A stretch of DNA of 64,000 nucleotides from Campylobacterota bacterium (GCA_003650125.1 QNFX01000006.1:1-64000); one strand, 5' to 3'; shown: positions 1-10,281, counted from the stretch's first letter. Made by a program: numbers and translations. Notes: a model not told the origin generated them from the letters alone.

Positions 1-741
1 AAATATATTACCCGTCCTAGACATATTGAAGTTCAAATAATTGCAGATCATTTTGGAAATGTTATTCACCTTGGTGAAAGAGATTGTACGATACAGAGAA
101 GATTTCAAAAAGTTTTAGAAGAGTCACCTTGTCCGATCTTAAAAGATGAAAAGCGCCAAGAAGTTTTAGATGCCGCCGTAGAACTGGCCAAATTTGTAGA
201 TTATGATTCTGTCGGTACGGTCGAATTTTTATACGATCAAGACGATGATAAATTTTATTTTATTGAAATGAATACTAGGATTCAGGTTGAACACCCAGTG
301 ACGGAGCAACGAACAGGAGTTGACCTAATTGCTCAACAAATAAAGATCGCTCAAAATGAAAAACTAGAGTTTGATCAAAAAGATATTGTATTTACCGGAC
401 ATGCCATGGAATGTCGTTTAAATGCTGAAGATCCCTTTACTGGCGCCCCTTCGGCAGGAAAAATACTTTACTATCATCGCCCGGCAGGAATTGGAGTCCG
501 AGTAGATGATTTTATCTATTCTGGCTACGATGTGCCTCCTTATTATGACTCTATGCTTGCTAAAATTATTGTCCAGGCCCCTACTCGCGAACTCTGCTTA
601 GATCGGATGAAAAGGGCATTGGATGAGGCCGTAATAGAGGGAATTAAGACCAATAAAGAGCTTCATTTAAAGATCCTTGAGCACCCTAAGTTTAGGGGAA
701 ATAATTACGCTACGTCCTTTCTAAATACCCATTTGCAGTAA
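1..741 (+). CDS. accC: Acetyl-CoA carboxylase, biotin carboxylase subunit (C-terminal part)
   Basis: Open from the first base, so the N-terminal ATP-grasp region lies outside the window; 246 residues are visible. The enzyme carboxylates biotin on the carrier protein with ATP and bicarbonate, the first step of fatty-acid synthesis. Seen: RPRHIEVQI at the start, HLGERDCTIQRRFQK, and the strongly conserved EMNTRIQVEHPVTE at about residues 89-102, which holds ATP- and metal-binding and catalytic residues, then HAMECRLNAEDP. The C-terminal lid and beta-barrel part follows and ends at TAA. The internal ATG at 268 is not the start, because the family homology continues upstream of it. The subunit is soluble and pairs with AccB, presumably encoded just upstream. 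Confidence 0.95.
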   Translation, partial: KYITRPRHIEVQIIADHFGNVIHLGERDCTIQRRFQKVLEESPCPILKDEKRQEVLDAAVELAKFVDYDSVGTVEFLYDQDDDKFYFIEMNTRIQVEHPVTEQRTGVDLIAQQIKIAQNEKLEFDQKDIVFTGHAMECRLNAEDPFTGAPSAGKILYYHRPAGIGVRVDDFIYSGYDVPPYYDSMLAKIIVQAPTRELCLDRMKRALDEAVIEGIKTNKELHLKILEHPKFRGNNYATSFLNTHLQ

Positions 742-802
742 AATTTAATAGAGGAACTGTTTCTTTTCTTGCCCTATTTAATCGAGGGTAGCAGGGGTTT
801 AT

Positions 803-2248
803 TTGGAATTTTTTGGAAAGGTAAAAGAGCAATTTTTAAAATTTCATTTTAAAGATTCTTTAGAAAATGTCCTTAAATCTTTCAAATTTGAATCTCTACC
901 CAAGCAGGCAGAAAGAGAACTATTAGAGATACTTCAAACTTTATTTGAAGAGGAAGAAAATAGAATCGAATTCTTTGAGCAGTTTTTTAAGATAGGGGAA
1001 TTTTATTTTGAAAAACAAAATTATCCTAATGCTTTAAGAATATTTGAGGGCCTTATGCCTTTTTGTCTTGATAAGAATGTAGAGAAAAATTTATTTTATA
1101 TATTTATCTCATCGGCCTATATAGGACAAATTCAGCACAGCAAAGAAACAGCAGAGAAATTACTTCATTTACGCTATAAGATGAAATACCTCAAGCGAGG
1201 CCTAGAGTTAATAGAACAGATCAAGAGTTTTAATATAGGTGCTGAACTCGTTCAAGAATATACTATTAAATTTGCACTTCTTAAAAAAGATATAAAAACT
1301 TTTAATACAGTTTTTGATCAACTAGGTCTCGAATATGACAGTAATGACTTCTATAAGTACTGCATAGAAGTTGAAGCAAACATTCAATCAGAATCTAAGG
1401 ATTGGATGGTTGCTAAAAATTATTTAAAACTCAGCACGGTTTATAAGTTATCAGAGCTAGTTAACCAAAACATTTCGGATCCAATAAAAAGAAAAGAATT
1501 TGTTTATTTAATTTATCAATACAAGATTAGATATCCCACAGATCTGTTCATATACCCCCTACTTCTTGAATATGCAGTTTTTTATGAAAGAGTAAAATTA
1601 GAACAGGTCATATCTTCTTATTTTGCGCGTAATCCAAATAAGTTTAAAAAAAATACAAAAGTTAGAGATAAGATATTAACTCTTTTAAATGGGCCGAGAC
1701 TTCAATTCAAAGAAGAGACAGACGCGATTAAAAGATCTGCTAATTTAAAAGAGCCTATTAGAGAGCTTAATTTAAAACCAAAAGTTGATGTAAAGTTAGA
1801 CGATTTTGCTGCCGTAAGTGAAAGAGTAATGATAAAAGCAGTAGAGCTACTAGATGAAGGAATTTTTATAAATTATTATAAGGATCTTGTTGCTTGCTTT
1901 GCAGTAATGGAGTTCTATCAAGCGGCACTTTTTATATTAGATAAAGCAGGAAATATTCTAGGCAAAAAATTAGGAATTAAAGATTCCTTAAATCTTGATT
2001 ACTTGAGAATAGATTTTTTTATAAAAACAGGAAAATATTATGAGGCCATCGCTATGGCCGATGATGCGGTCTTTTATCGGCCCCTCGATTTAAAAGAAAA
2101 ATTAGGCTTTTTATATCTTAAAGCAGAGGCCCTTATGATGGTTGGAAAGCATTATAAGGCAGAAGAAATTTATAAATTAATAAAAGAGAAATTTCCAAAT
2201 TTTAGATTGGTCAAGGGAAGGTTGAGAGAGATTGAAAGTCTTAAATAA
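803..2248 (+). CDS. Helical repeat (TPR-like) protein upstream of tamB
   Basis: A 481-residue protein starting at TTG; an AGGGG Shine-Dalgarno at 793-797 sits five bases upstream and no better ATG is in frame. No signal peptide or membrane segment is visible. The sequence is almost all alpha-helical, with spaced aromatic and small residues that look like irregular TPR-type helix pairs, for example around residues 65-110 and 370-475. It overlaps the next gene by 17 bases, so translation is probably coupled to the TamB-like protein. I do not recognise a specific family. A role as a cytoplasmic scaffold for envelope biogenesis is inference from context only. Confidence 0.75.
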   Translation: MEFFGKVKEQFLKFHFKDSLENVLKSFKFESLPKQAERELLEILQTLFEEEENRIEFFEQFFKIGEFYFEKQNYPNALRIFEGLMPFCLDKNVEKNLFYIFISSAYIGQIQHSKETAEKLLHLRYKMKYLKRGLELIEQIKSFNIGAELVQEYTIKFALLKKDIKTFNTVFDQLGLEYDSNDFYKYCIEVEANIQSESKDWMVAKNYLKLSTVYKLSELVNQNISDPIKRKEFVYLIYQYKIRYPTDLFIYPLLLEYAVFYERVKLEQVISSYFARNPNKFKKNTKVRDKILTLLNGPRLQFKEETDAIKRSANLKEPIRELNLKPKVDVKLDDFAAVSERVMIKAVELLDEGIFINYYKDLVACFAVMEFYQAALFILDKAGNILGKKLGIKDSLNLDYLRIDFFIKTGKYYEAIAMADDAVFYRPLDLKEKLGFLYLKAEALMMVGKHYKAEEIYKLIKEKFPNFRLVKGRLREIESLK

Positions 2249-5200
2249 ACCGACATTAATTTTTCTATTTGTAATTGTGATTATCTTTTCTACGATATTT
2301 CAGTTTTTACAATCGCCTAAATTGGCAAGTCTAATATCAGAGCACGTAAACAGCAGAGTTCTTGCCCGAGAAGGACTTAGAGTCGATTTTGAAAGGGTTG
2401 ACTTGAGAATATTTCCCCCGACTACATACTTTAAAAATGTAGAGATTCACAAAAAAGACAAAGATGGTGTGGAACTATTTCTAAAGGCAAAAAGGATAGG
2501 CTTTCATTTTGACCTGGTAGATTTCTTTTCCAGTAAATTTATTATAAGCAAAATAAGCATTTGGGATGCTTTAGCGAAAATTTTAATTAAAACAAAAAGT
2601 GGCGAAGCGTTTAAGCTTTCGCTCAAAATATTAAAAGAATTCAAAATAAAAGAACTTCAAGAACTCTATGTTGAGAAGATAGTAACAAAATTGCCATTTA
2701 TCCTTCGAAAGTTAGAATTGGATGAAATCGATGTGAGTTTAAACGATCAAGATTTTTTGTTAGATCGTTTAAACTTCAAACTTTTTAAACGAAGTTTTAG
2801 GCTAGAGGGAAGGCTGGAGGAATTTAAGTTTTTTAAATTGACCGGTTGGAATCCTCATGAGCAAGAATTAGATTTTGATATCAATATAATTAAAGACAAG
2901 ATTAAAATTGATAGACTCGATGTGAAAAACAAGGAAGACAGCATTGGGTTTAGTGGTGAGATAATTAACGGGCCGCTAGTTACCGGTGATCTATCTCTAA
3001 CGGGTAGGACTGAGAACTTTTCTAAAAACTTCGGCCTGCTTAAAGGAAAGGACTTGGTTAAAGGTTTTATTGAGGCAAAGATATCTTTGGCAAAAGATAT
3101 CTTTAATCCTGATGCTGTTATTAAAGTTAGGGTTCACGATGTGGTATCTAAGTATGGAAATGTTCAAAGATTTTTGCTCGGTGGAGAGAAAAGAGGCAAT
3201 AAGTTAACAATAAAGAAATTAACGATTCAAGATAAACGCGCAGAAATAGCTTTAAGAAATGACTTAGTTATCCTCGACTATAAAAGAATTGATCCTGATA
3301 AAATGAAAGCGCGATTTAAACTTAAAAATCTTCCGACTAAAGATGCGCTCTATTATGTAAAGGCACTTAAACCAATTAAGGGGAAAATCAATGGTGAACT
3401 GGAAGTTTTTATTAGGGATAAAGATATCTTTTTTAAAGTGCTCAAAGGTTTTAGATTAGATGATTTTAGACTTTGGTTTCCGGGAACAAAATTACCACTC
3501 TTAAAAAATAAAGGAATTACGGCCAATAAAGGTGAGGTGATTGTAAGAGATAATGGAGATGTAATTGTTGACTTTGATTTTAGTTTTCCCAATTCACGGA
3601 TAATCGTAGCGGGGGAGGTTTTAGGTAAAAAAGAATCACTTATATTTAAAACTAAAGAAGGAACAACAATTGATTTTAAAATGCTTGGCCCTATTGCTGG
3701 AGTTAATATTGAAGGGAGCGGCCCCACCGAGATAGAGGTATCCGGCCCTTCAGATAATATAGTGATAAGTTTAAGGCCAAAGCTTGATAACTTTAACGTT
3801 TTGGATTTTAAACTTGGCAAGGCAGAAGGAGAAATTGATTACATAATAAATCAAGAAAAGTTAGATATAAAAAAATTAGACTCTACGTTTGGAAATACAG
3901 TCATAAAAGGAAAAGGGAATTTAACTTTTGGTGATTCGCCAACGATAGACCTTAGTATTGAAAAGCCACAGGCCACTTATCAAGATTCTTTGAGGATGTA
4001 TCATGTTTTGGTTAAGGATATAACTCTCATTCCTAGAGATTTAGATTATGATTATGCCACAAAATTTCAAATTAAAGGGCCTTTAAATCTTCATAAAATG
4101 GCCATTGTAGGTCAGGTGAAGAGTGGCGCGAATTCATTATACTGGGAAGATATAAATTCCTCTGAATTTAAATTTAAATTTCAATATAATAAAATAAAGA
4201 TTTTTGATTTAAAAATATTAGAAGGGAACGGTACGCTAACTGGAGAGTTGGAGTACGATTTAAGGAGCTCTGATATAAAGTATCAAGCTAAAATAAATAG
4301 AATTCGCACTACGGATATCGAAGTCATAGCTAAGGCCAATTTAGGATTTGAAGGATCTTTTGAAGGTGAGTTATCTGGCGTAAGGAAAGATAATTTTTTT
4401 AAATCTAAGATGCAATTGGATATCGTAAAAAGTACAATAGGTGATGTCGATGTTGCTGATTCTAAAATAGAGGTATCAATTGAAGGAAAGAAGGCCTATG
4501 TAAGAGGAGATTTCTTAGGTCAAAAAATAACTTTTGAGTCATTTCTAAATTTCAACAAAAGAGAAACTAAAAATCTATCTTATTTAAATTTCCTTGTTAA
4601 ATCTGAAAATATCAAAGATCTATTAGGCTTTTTATCAACTCATAACATGGTAGATAATAAGTTGGAGGGAGAGGTCGAACTCGACTTTAGTTCTAGCTTT
4701 AATCTGTTTGATATTAAGAAGCTTGATGCAGAATTAAACTTAAAGAAGCTTAATCTAAAAAAAGGCGAGATCAAATTATCGTTAGATGAGAATGCCAGGA
4801 AAATATCTATAAAAGATGGCAATATTAATATCTGGGATGTGGCGTTAAAGGATGAGGTGAATTCCCTAACATTCAGGGGCGACGGAAATTTTTATAATAA
4901 GTTTAAAATTATTGCCGCTCATAAGATGGATGTAGGAATTTTCAAACTTTTCAGCCCCAATTTAAAAATAGCGAGGGGAGTCTCCGAAGGCAAAATGATG
5001 TTTTTTGGGAATAAAGATGGAATTCTAACTAATATTGTATTGGCGGGAAAACTCGATAAATTAAGTATTTATGGTGTTCCAAATTATTTTGAGGATATAG
5101 ACTTTAATTTATCCTTAGAAAATAAAGATCTATTGATTCAACGTTTTCATGGTCGGTATGGGAAAGGGGAACTTGATCTTTCTGGAGATATAACTTTAAA

Positions 5201-6290
5201 TTATCCAATACCTAGGGTTGATCTTGATTATCAATTTAGTAATATTAGATTTCCTATAATGGATTTAAAAAAGTCTTATGTGCTAGTTTCAGGCAGGGGG
5301 TCACTCGATGGTAATGAAATCCCCTATGATTTAAGCGGGAAATATTCAATAGTCTATGGTGATCTCAGAAATGAGATAAATGAATACTACGCATCGGTTG
5401 GGCCCTCCACATTTTATGAAAAATATCTTCCGAAGGAGTTGATAAAGAGGAGGTTTCCATATTTTAATTTTGATTTAGGTGTGAATATCACGACTCCTAT
5501 TGAAATGAGGAATAGCTTAGCAGAAATTTTATTTGATGGTAGCATAGAGGTGACAGGTAATAGTCAAGGCCCTATTTTTAATGGAGTTTTGAGAGTAGTT
5601 CCAAATAAGAGTAAAGTCGTTTTTAAAGCGAATGAATTTAATATACAGGTAGGAGAAGTTAGATTAAATAATGCTCCAGTTGAAAACCCAGAAATAAAGT
5701 TTGCGGGTACTGCTAAAATAAAAGAATATGATGTTAAATTTGAGTTTGAAGGGGCGACAGACAATATTTCGATTGATTTCAGCTCTGATCCATTCCTTTC
5801 CAAAGAGGATATTTTATCTTTATTAACTATTGGAATTACATCTGAAGATGCCCAAGGATTAAGTGAGTCAGAAAAGCAGGCAATTACATCAGTTGGCCTT
5901 GGTACCCTTTTAGCTGATCAGCTAAAAATTAATCAGGGGCTCTCTTCTGGGTTGGGACTAAGGCTTAGTGTTATTCCTGAAGTTGAAGAGGATACAGATT
6001 ATAGTGGAAGCGAACAAAGAGAAGGGGTGATTAGCCCTTATGCTACAAGATATAAATCTGCAACTAGTGTCCAAGTTAAAAAATTAATAACTAAGGATTT
6101 AAATCTATCAATTTCAAGTAGAGTTGGTGGGTCTATTGATCAAAAACAAAGAATGAGTGCTGATTACTATATTAATAAAAATATCTCCTTAGAAGGGGTT
6201 TATGAAATAAAGACAACACAAGATGCGAATATCTCAAACGTATCTAATGCATTCGGTGCGGATTTAATTTTTAGATGGTCGTTTAAATGA
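2232..6290 (+). CDS. tamB: TamB-like translocation/assembly module protein (AsmA-like, DUF490)
   Basis: A 1352-residue protein with one N-terminal membrane anchor (about residues 7-27) followed by a very long run of beta-strand-rich sequence, the TamB/AsmA-like architecture that spans the periplasm. The C-terminal part (about 1120-1250) has the typical TamB end, including a strand-rich stretch and then DPFLSKEDILSLLTIGI. TamB family proteins work with an Omp85 partner and are implicated in outer-membrane protein assembly and phospholipid transport. The start is TTG at 2232, with GAGAGAG just upstream, inside the preceding gene. It overlaps the Omp85 gene by four bases (ATGA), which supports a TamA-TamB pair. 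Confidence 0.88.
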   Translation: MKVLNKPTLIFLFVIVIIFSTIFQFLQSPKLASLISEHVNSRVLAREGLRVDFERVDLRIFPPTTYFKNVEIHKKDKDGVELFLKAKRIGFHFDLVDFFSSKFIISKISIWDALAKILIKTKSGEAFKLSLKILKEFKIKELQELYVEKIVTKLPFILRKLELDEIDVSLNDQDFLLDRLNFKLFKRSFRLEGRLEEFKFFKLTGWNPHEQELDFDINIIKDKIKIDRLDVKNKEDSIGFSGEIINGPLVTGDLSLTGRTENFSKNFGLLKGKDLVKGFIEAKISLAKDIFNPDAVIKVRVHDVVSKYGNVQRFLLGGEKRGNKLTIKKLTIQDKRAEIALRNDLVILDYKRIDPDKMKARFKLKNLPTKDALYYVKALKPIKGKINGELEVFIRDKDIFFKVLKGFRLDDFRLWFPGTKLPLLKNKGITANKGEVIVRDNGDVIVDFDFSFPNSRIIVAGEVLGKKESLIFKTKEGTTIDFKMLGPIAGVNIEGSGPTEIEVSGPSDNIVISLRPKLDNFNVLDFKLGKAEGEIDYIINQEKLDIKKLDSTFGNTVIKGKGNLTFGDSPTIDLSIEKPQATYQDSLRMYHVLVKDITLIPRDLDYDYATKFQIKGPLNLHKMAIVGQVKSGANSLYWEDINSSEFKFKFQYNKIKIFDLKILEGNGTLTGELEYDLRSSDIKYQAKINRIRTTDIEVIAKANLGFEGSFEGELSGVRKDNFFKSKMQLDIVKSTIGDVDVADSKIEVSIEGKKAYVRGDFLGQKITFESFLNFNKRETKNLSYLNFLVKSENIKDLLGFLSTHNMVDNKLEGEVELDFSSSFNLFDIKKLDAELNLKKLNLKKGEIKLSLDENARKISIKDGNINIWDVALKDEVNSLTFRGDGNFYNKFKIIAAHKMDVGIFKLFSPNLKIARGVSEGKMMFFGNKDGILTNIVLAGKLDKLSIYGVPNYFEDIDFNLSLENKDLLIQRFHGRYGKGELDLSGDITLNYPIPRVDLDYQFSNIRFPIMDLKKSYVLVSGRGSLDGNEIPYDLSGKYSIVYGDLRNEINEYYASVGPSTFYEKYLPKELIKRRFPYFNFDLGVNITTPIEMRNSLAEILFDGSIEVTGNSQGPIFNGVLRVVPNKSKVVFKANEFNIQVGEVRLNNAPVENPEIKFAGTAKIKEYDVKFEFEGATDNISIDFSSDPFLSKEDILSLLTIGITSEDAQGLSESEKQAITSVGLGTLLADQLKINQGLSSGLGLRLSVIPEVEEDTDYSGSEQREGVISPYATRYKSATSVQVKKLITKDLNLSISSRVGGSIDQKQRMSADYYINKNISLEGVYEIKTTQDANISNVSNAFGADLIFRWSFK

Positions 6291-9178
6291 TAAGAGTCTT
6301 TTTGACTACATTTATGCTTTTAATACCGGCCTTTGGTTGGGCGAAGAGCTTTCAAATAGACAGCATTAATATTGTCTGTGATCAGACGAATATCTGTAGA
6401 CGCTTTGAGGATAAATTAGGGTCTTTAAAAAAGGAAATTTTAACCCCCAAAAAATTACAAATTAGATTAAAGCCTTACCTCTTTGATAGATCTATTGCTA
6501 CATTTTCTTATGAAGTTAGAAACACACATATTGGAGTGGTGTTAAAAGTCGATATCACCAGTAGAAAAATAATAAATAATATTTCCTTTGAGCTGCCAGC
6601 AGAGAGCATCAATACCAGTAGTTTAAAAAACCTTCTCCCTTATGATGAAAACGAATATCATAATCCAGGTCTAGATGCTGAAGCAGAGGCCAAAGTATCT
6701 GAATTTTTAATTAATGCGGGGATTGCAGATCCTATGGTAACCATCGAGTTAATACCATCAGATGGTATAGTTGATTTGAAATTTAAAATTAATTATACAA
6801 AAACTATTTTAATAAAAGAGATTAAAATTAATTACATTGGCAACAAGGATATAACTTCAATAAACAATCGTTTAAATGATTTAAAAGATACTATCTATAA
6901 TAAAAAAGAAATAAATATTGTAACGAACGAAATATCTAACGAAATATACGAGGAAGGATATTTCTTTTCGGAACTGGAATTAATTTCGCCTAAATTTAAA
7001 AATGGTGATGATGGGATAACTCTCGAGTTCAACCTTGATCTAAGTGTTAAGGTGAATCTTAGCTTTTATGGGAATAGGGTGGCTTCAAGAAGTGATTTGT
7101 TTAGTTTAGTCAAAGAGAATATTAGAAGCATGGGGACAACTCTTGAGCCAGAATTAATAGTTAAAGAGATTGAATCCTTCTATAGAGATAGAGGTATATA
7201 TTATAGTAAGATTAAGTTTTCTAAACGAGAGGGCAAAACTAAAGCAGGCGGGGTACTTCACTCCTATTTCTTTGAGATTAAAGAGGGATCTAAAATAAAG
7301 ATATCCTCATTAAGTTTTCAGGGAAATAGGCTTGTAAACAATAAAGTATTGAAAAACTTATACCAAGAGAAAGGTACTTCTTTGGCGAGTAGCTACTTTT
7401 TGGATGAAAGCTTTTTAGCTAAATTTAAGCAACTGATTCAGGAAGAATATCTTAAGCATGGTTTTATATCCACCAAGATTTCGGATCCGATTATAGAAAA
7501 ACAAGAGAATTCAACAAATGCTTCAGTTTTATATCGAATAAAAGAATCTCTGATTTGTGAACTTAAGGCGATAAAATATTTTCGTCCCGTAGGTGAAGAG
7601 GTTAAAGCATTTATTTCGAAGGCCCTTTCCAATAAAGTGGGTAGTGCATTTAATATTTTAAAATTAGAGGAGGAATTAAAAAAGATATTAGAAGTAACTC
7701 GAAATAATGGTTATTACTTTTCACAAATCCTTAATAGTGAAGATCGTAATCTATTAAAATTCTCTAAAGATTATAAAAGTGTAGAGATTATCCTTGATTT
7801 GGATCTAGGGAAAAAAACTTACTTTAATGAATTACAAATTTCAGGAAATATTAAGAGTAAGGATAGAGTGATTCAAAGAGAGTCTTTCTTTGTAACAGGA
7901 GACATCTTAAAATATTCGAATGTGGAATTTTTTAAAGGACGTATATCCTCTCTAGGGCTTTTTAAGACAGTAAAGATCTCACCTATCATTGCAGATTCAT
8001 GGAAAGATGAAGGTGAATTCAAACAATCAGTGAATTTATTAATTGAAATTAAGGAAAGAGATTCTATAACTATGGCAGTAGGTCCTGGTTTTAGAACTGA
8101 TGCTGGGGCCAAACTTTCCTCAAGAATTAGATTTTTAAATATTGGTGGGATGAATCGTAGGATCAACCTTCTTGCCAATGCCAACTATAGAATATCTTTG
8201 CAGACTCTTGATGAAGAGAGGAGAAATAAGGGTTTAAAACTTTTAGAATATAGGTTTAGGGTAGATTATGAAGAACCGTATTTTTTCCATTTGCCATTGG
8301 AGTTTGATATTTCAGGAACTGCCTCTCGAAACCGATACTTTTCATTTGATGCTGATATTATGACTGGGACTATGGCATTTTCCAAAGATTTTTCTAAATC
8401 ATTTAGTTCCTCGATTAAATATCAATATGACAATATCAAGCAATTTAATGCCAGTTCTAGTAAGGATGAAGGAAATTTTGTCGTAGGTGCTATAACTCCT
8501 AGTCTCACCCTAGATTTTAGAGATAATCCAGGAGTTGCTAGAAAAGGGTCTTGGTATGGCCTGTCTTTGGAGTTTGCTAATCCGGGGCTCGGTTCAATAA
8601 ATATTGAAAATTTTGAAGTAAACTATCTAAAAATACTCTCTAGAAATAAATGGTATCTTAAACTGGCAGAAAAATGGGGGTTAGCAGCATCTTTGGTCTT
8701 TGGTTGGGAGAAAAATTTCGCCGATGATCCCTTATTAAATGAGGATGGAGATCCTAGAGTTGTTAATGGCCAGGTAATTACCAAGGGATATATCCCCTCG
8801 GTTAAGGTTTTTAGGATTGAAGGTATTGATATTGTTAGGGGATTTCAGGAGACTGAGATCAATCGGCTGCCCAATACTGGTGATGACATCTTAAATTATT
8901 TCGTTAATAATACGGCCTACTACTCAGTATTTAAATTTGAAGCGAGGCATTACTTTAAGGATAGCTTTGTTATTGCCGGATTTTTTGATGCTGGACGTGT
9001 TTTTGTCAATAAATTCAATATCTTAGATCTTCGGACCTCTGCGGGACTAAGCTTTAAGTTGCTCACCCCAGTAGGCTCACTAGATCTAGATTTTGGGGTT
9101 AAGCTGAAACGTGAAAGCTATGATGATGGGGACACAGACAGCTTTGGTCGCTTCCATCTCCTTATTGGCTATTTCTAA
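6287..9178 (+). CDS. tamA: Omp85-family outer-membrane assembly protein (TamA/BamA-like)
   Basis: A 963-residue protein with a Sec signal peptide (residues 1-20, ending in FGWAKS). Several POTRA-like modules follow (about 20-560), recognisable from repeated patterns such as LSFYGNRVASRSDLFSLV and LSFQGNRLVNNKVLKNLY. A C-terminal bacterial surface antigen beta-barrel (about 600-963) carries the lid-lock signature VRGF near residue 850 and ends in phenylalanine, as outer-membrane barrels do. Because it directly follows tamB with an ATGA overlap, TamA is the better reading, although its length and number of POTRAs also resemble BamA. The ordinary bamA could be elsewhere in the genome. Confidence 0.85.
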   Translation: MIRVFLTTFMLLIPAFGWAKSFQIDSINIVCDQTNICRRFEDKLGSLKKEILTPKKLQIRLKPYLFDRSIATFSYEVRNTHIGVVLKVDITSRKIINNISFELPAESINTSSLKNLLPYDENEYHNPGLDAEAEAKVSEFLINAGIADPMVTIELIPSDGIVDLKFKINYTKTILIKEIKINYIGNKDITSINNRLNDLKDTIYNKKEINIVTNEISNEIYEEGYFFSELELISPKFKNGDDGITLEFNLDLSVKVNLSFYGNRVASRSDLFSLVKENIRSMGTTLEPELIVKEIESFYRDRGIYYSKIKFSKREGKTKAGGVLHSYFFEIKEGSKIKISSLSFQGNRLVNNKVLKNLYQEKGTSLASSYFLDESFLAKFKQLIQEEYLKHGFISTKISDPIIEKQENSTNASVLYRIKESLICELKAIKYFRPVGEEVKAFISKALSNKVGSAFNILKLEEELKKILEVTRNNGYYFSQILNSEDRNLLKFSKDYKSVEIILDLDLGKKTYFNELQISGNIKSKDRVIQRESFFVTGDILKYSNVEFFKGRISSLGLFKTVKISPIIADSWKDEGEFKQSVNLLIEIKERDSITMAVGPGFRTDAGAKLSSRIRFLNIGGMNRRINLLANANYRISLQTLDEERRNKGLKLLEYRFRVDYEEPYFFHLPLEFDISGTASRNRYFSFDADIMTGTMAFSKDFSKSFSSSIKYQYDNIKQFNASSSKDEGNFVVGAITPSLTLDFRDNPGVARKGSWYGLSLEFANPGLGSINIENFEVNYLKILSRNKWYLKLAEKWGLAASLVFGWEKNFADDPLLNEDGDPRVVNGQVITKGYIPSVKVFRIEGIDIVRGFQETEINRLPNTGDDILNYFVNNTAYYSVFKFEARHYFKDSFVIAGFFDAGRVFVNKFNILDLRTSAGLSFKLLTPVGSLDLDFGVKLKRESYDDGDTDSFGRFHLLIGYF

Positions 9179-9212
9179 GGTGGAAAACTTATGCAATTTA
9201 GGCCTCCTATAG

Positions 9213-9242
9213 TTGACTTGTGGCCCCAACTTCCGATATAAC
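9213..9242 (+). promoter_or_regulatory. Promoter of rplM-rpsI
   Basis: TTGACT at 9213-9218 and TATAAC at 9237-9242 are separated by 18 bases, a good sigma-70 type match in the 108-base gap before rplM. The expected transcript start near 9250 leaves a leader of about 37 bases. It separates the ribosomal protein operon from the tam operon upstream. Confidence 0.65.
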
Positions 9243-9286
9243 ATCGAGACTTTTTCGTTTGAATTTTAAGCAATTAGGAATGTTAT

Positions 9287-9727
9287 ATGTATACGCAAAA
9301 GAGCTTTGTATTAAAACCAGCAGACACAAATAAGAAATGGCACGTGATTGATGCTACCGATAAGGTAGTTGGAAGACTTGCCACTGAAGTAGCTGGACTT
9401 CTAAGAGGAAAAAATAATCCTCAATATACTCCACACACTGATTCAGGTGACTACGTAGTTATAGTGAATGTTGAAAAAGTTAAATTCACCGGTAAGAAGT
9501 GGGATGACAAAGTATATTACAGACATGAGCCTGGATTTGTTGGAAATCTTAAGCAGAGAACTGCTAAAGAGCAGTTGGAAAAACATCCAGAGCTAATTTT
9601 ACATAAGGCCATCAAGGGAATGCTTTCAAAAAATATTTTAGGAAGAGAACAACTTGGTAAACTTAAACTTTATGTAGGTCCACATCACCCACATACAGGT
9701 CAAAAACCTGAAAGTTATTCTTTATAA
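9287..9727 (+). CDS. rplM: 50S ribosomal protein L13
   Basis: 146 residues, normal for L13, which binds 23S rRNA early in large-subunit assembly. Diagnostic stretches are WHVIDATDKVVGRLATEVAGLLRGK near the N-terminus (residues 13-37), then HTDSGDYVVIVN, and a C-terminal KLYVGPHHPHTGQKPE. It starts at ATG 9287 and is followed 17 bases later by rpsI, the usual bacterial pair. A separate promoter lies upstream and a terminator follows rpsI, so these two genes form their own operon. Confidence 0.97.
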   Translation: MYTQKSFVLKPADTNKKWHVIDATDKVVGRLATEVAGLLRGKNNPQYTPHTDSGDYVVIVNVEKVKFTGKKWDDKVYYRHEPGFVGNLKQRTAKEQLEKHPELILHKAIKGMLSKNILGREQLGKLKLYVGPHHPHTGQKPESYSL

Positions 9728-9744
9728 TTAAGAGGAAAATATAA

Positions 9745-10158
9745 ATGGTTACTAAAAAGAGTGAAGGAAAAAAATATTTAGCGAACTCAGTAGGAAGAAG
9801 AAAATCTTCAGTTGCTCGTATTTATTTAACGGAAGGATCAGGACAGATCAAGATCAATAAAAGAGACATTAGAGATTATTTCCCTAAGGCCACTAACCGT
9901 TATGTAATTAACCAACCGTTAAATCTAATGAAGATATCAAATCAATATGATTTAAATATCAATGTAAAAGGTGGGGGAACTACTGGTCAGGCGGGAGCTA
10001 TCCGTCACGGTATCGCTCGTGTCTTAGTTGAAATAGATAGTAATAGCAGGCCAGAACTAAAGGCCGCGGGATTTCTTACTCGGGATGCTAGAAAGGTCGA
10101 AAGGAAAAAGGCCGGTCTTGCAGGTGCCAGAAAGCAATTCCAATTCTCAAAACGTTAA
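9745..10158 (+). CDS. rpsI: 30S ribosomal protein S9
   Basis: 137 residues. Seen: VGRRKSSVARIYL near residue 17, the central GGGTTGQAGAIRHGIARVL, and the basic C-terminal tail RKKAGLAGARKQFQFSKR, whose last residues reach the ribosomal P site in the known family. AGAGGAA upstream of ATG 9745 is the ribosome-binding site. Second gene of the rplM-rpsI operon, followed directly by a terminator hairpin. Confidence 0.97.
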   Translation: MVTKKSEGKKYLANSVGRRKSSVARIYLTEGSGQIKINKRDIRDYFPKATNRYVINQPLNLMKISNQYDLNINVKGGGTTGQAGAIRHGIARVLVEIDSNSRPELKAAGFLTRDARKVERKKAGLAGARKQFQFSKR

Positions 10159-10164
10159 TATCTC

Positions 10165-10191
10165 AAGGCCCGACTTTGGGCCTTTTTTTTT
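10165..10191 (+). terminator. Intrinsic terminator after rpsI
   Basis: AAGGCCC (10165-10171) pairs with GGGCCTT (10178-10184) around a six-base loop and runs into an uninterrupted T tract (10183-10191). It begins seven bases after the rpsI stop. Confidence 0.9.
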
Positions 10192-10281
10192 CCATAAAAT
10201 TTATTTAAAGACCTGACTATTAGAGTCAAGTTATCCGTCTTATCTGCCGAAAATCATTAAAACTTTTTGTTCAGGGTTTTA

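Noticed and set aside
803-2248. Periplasmic or lipoprotein TPR protein
   Set aside because: No signal peptide or lipobox at the supported TTG start; treated as cytoplasmic.
3353-3820. 155-residue minus-strand ORF inside tamB
   Set aside because: Antisense shadow of the TamB-like frame; Ser/Leu/Pro-rich translation with no recognisable features.
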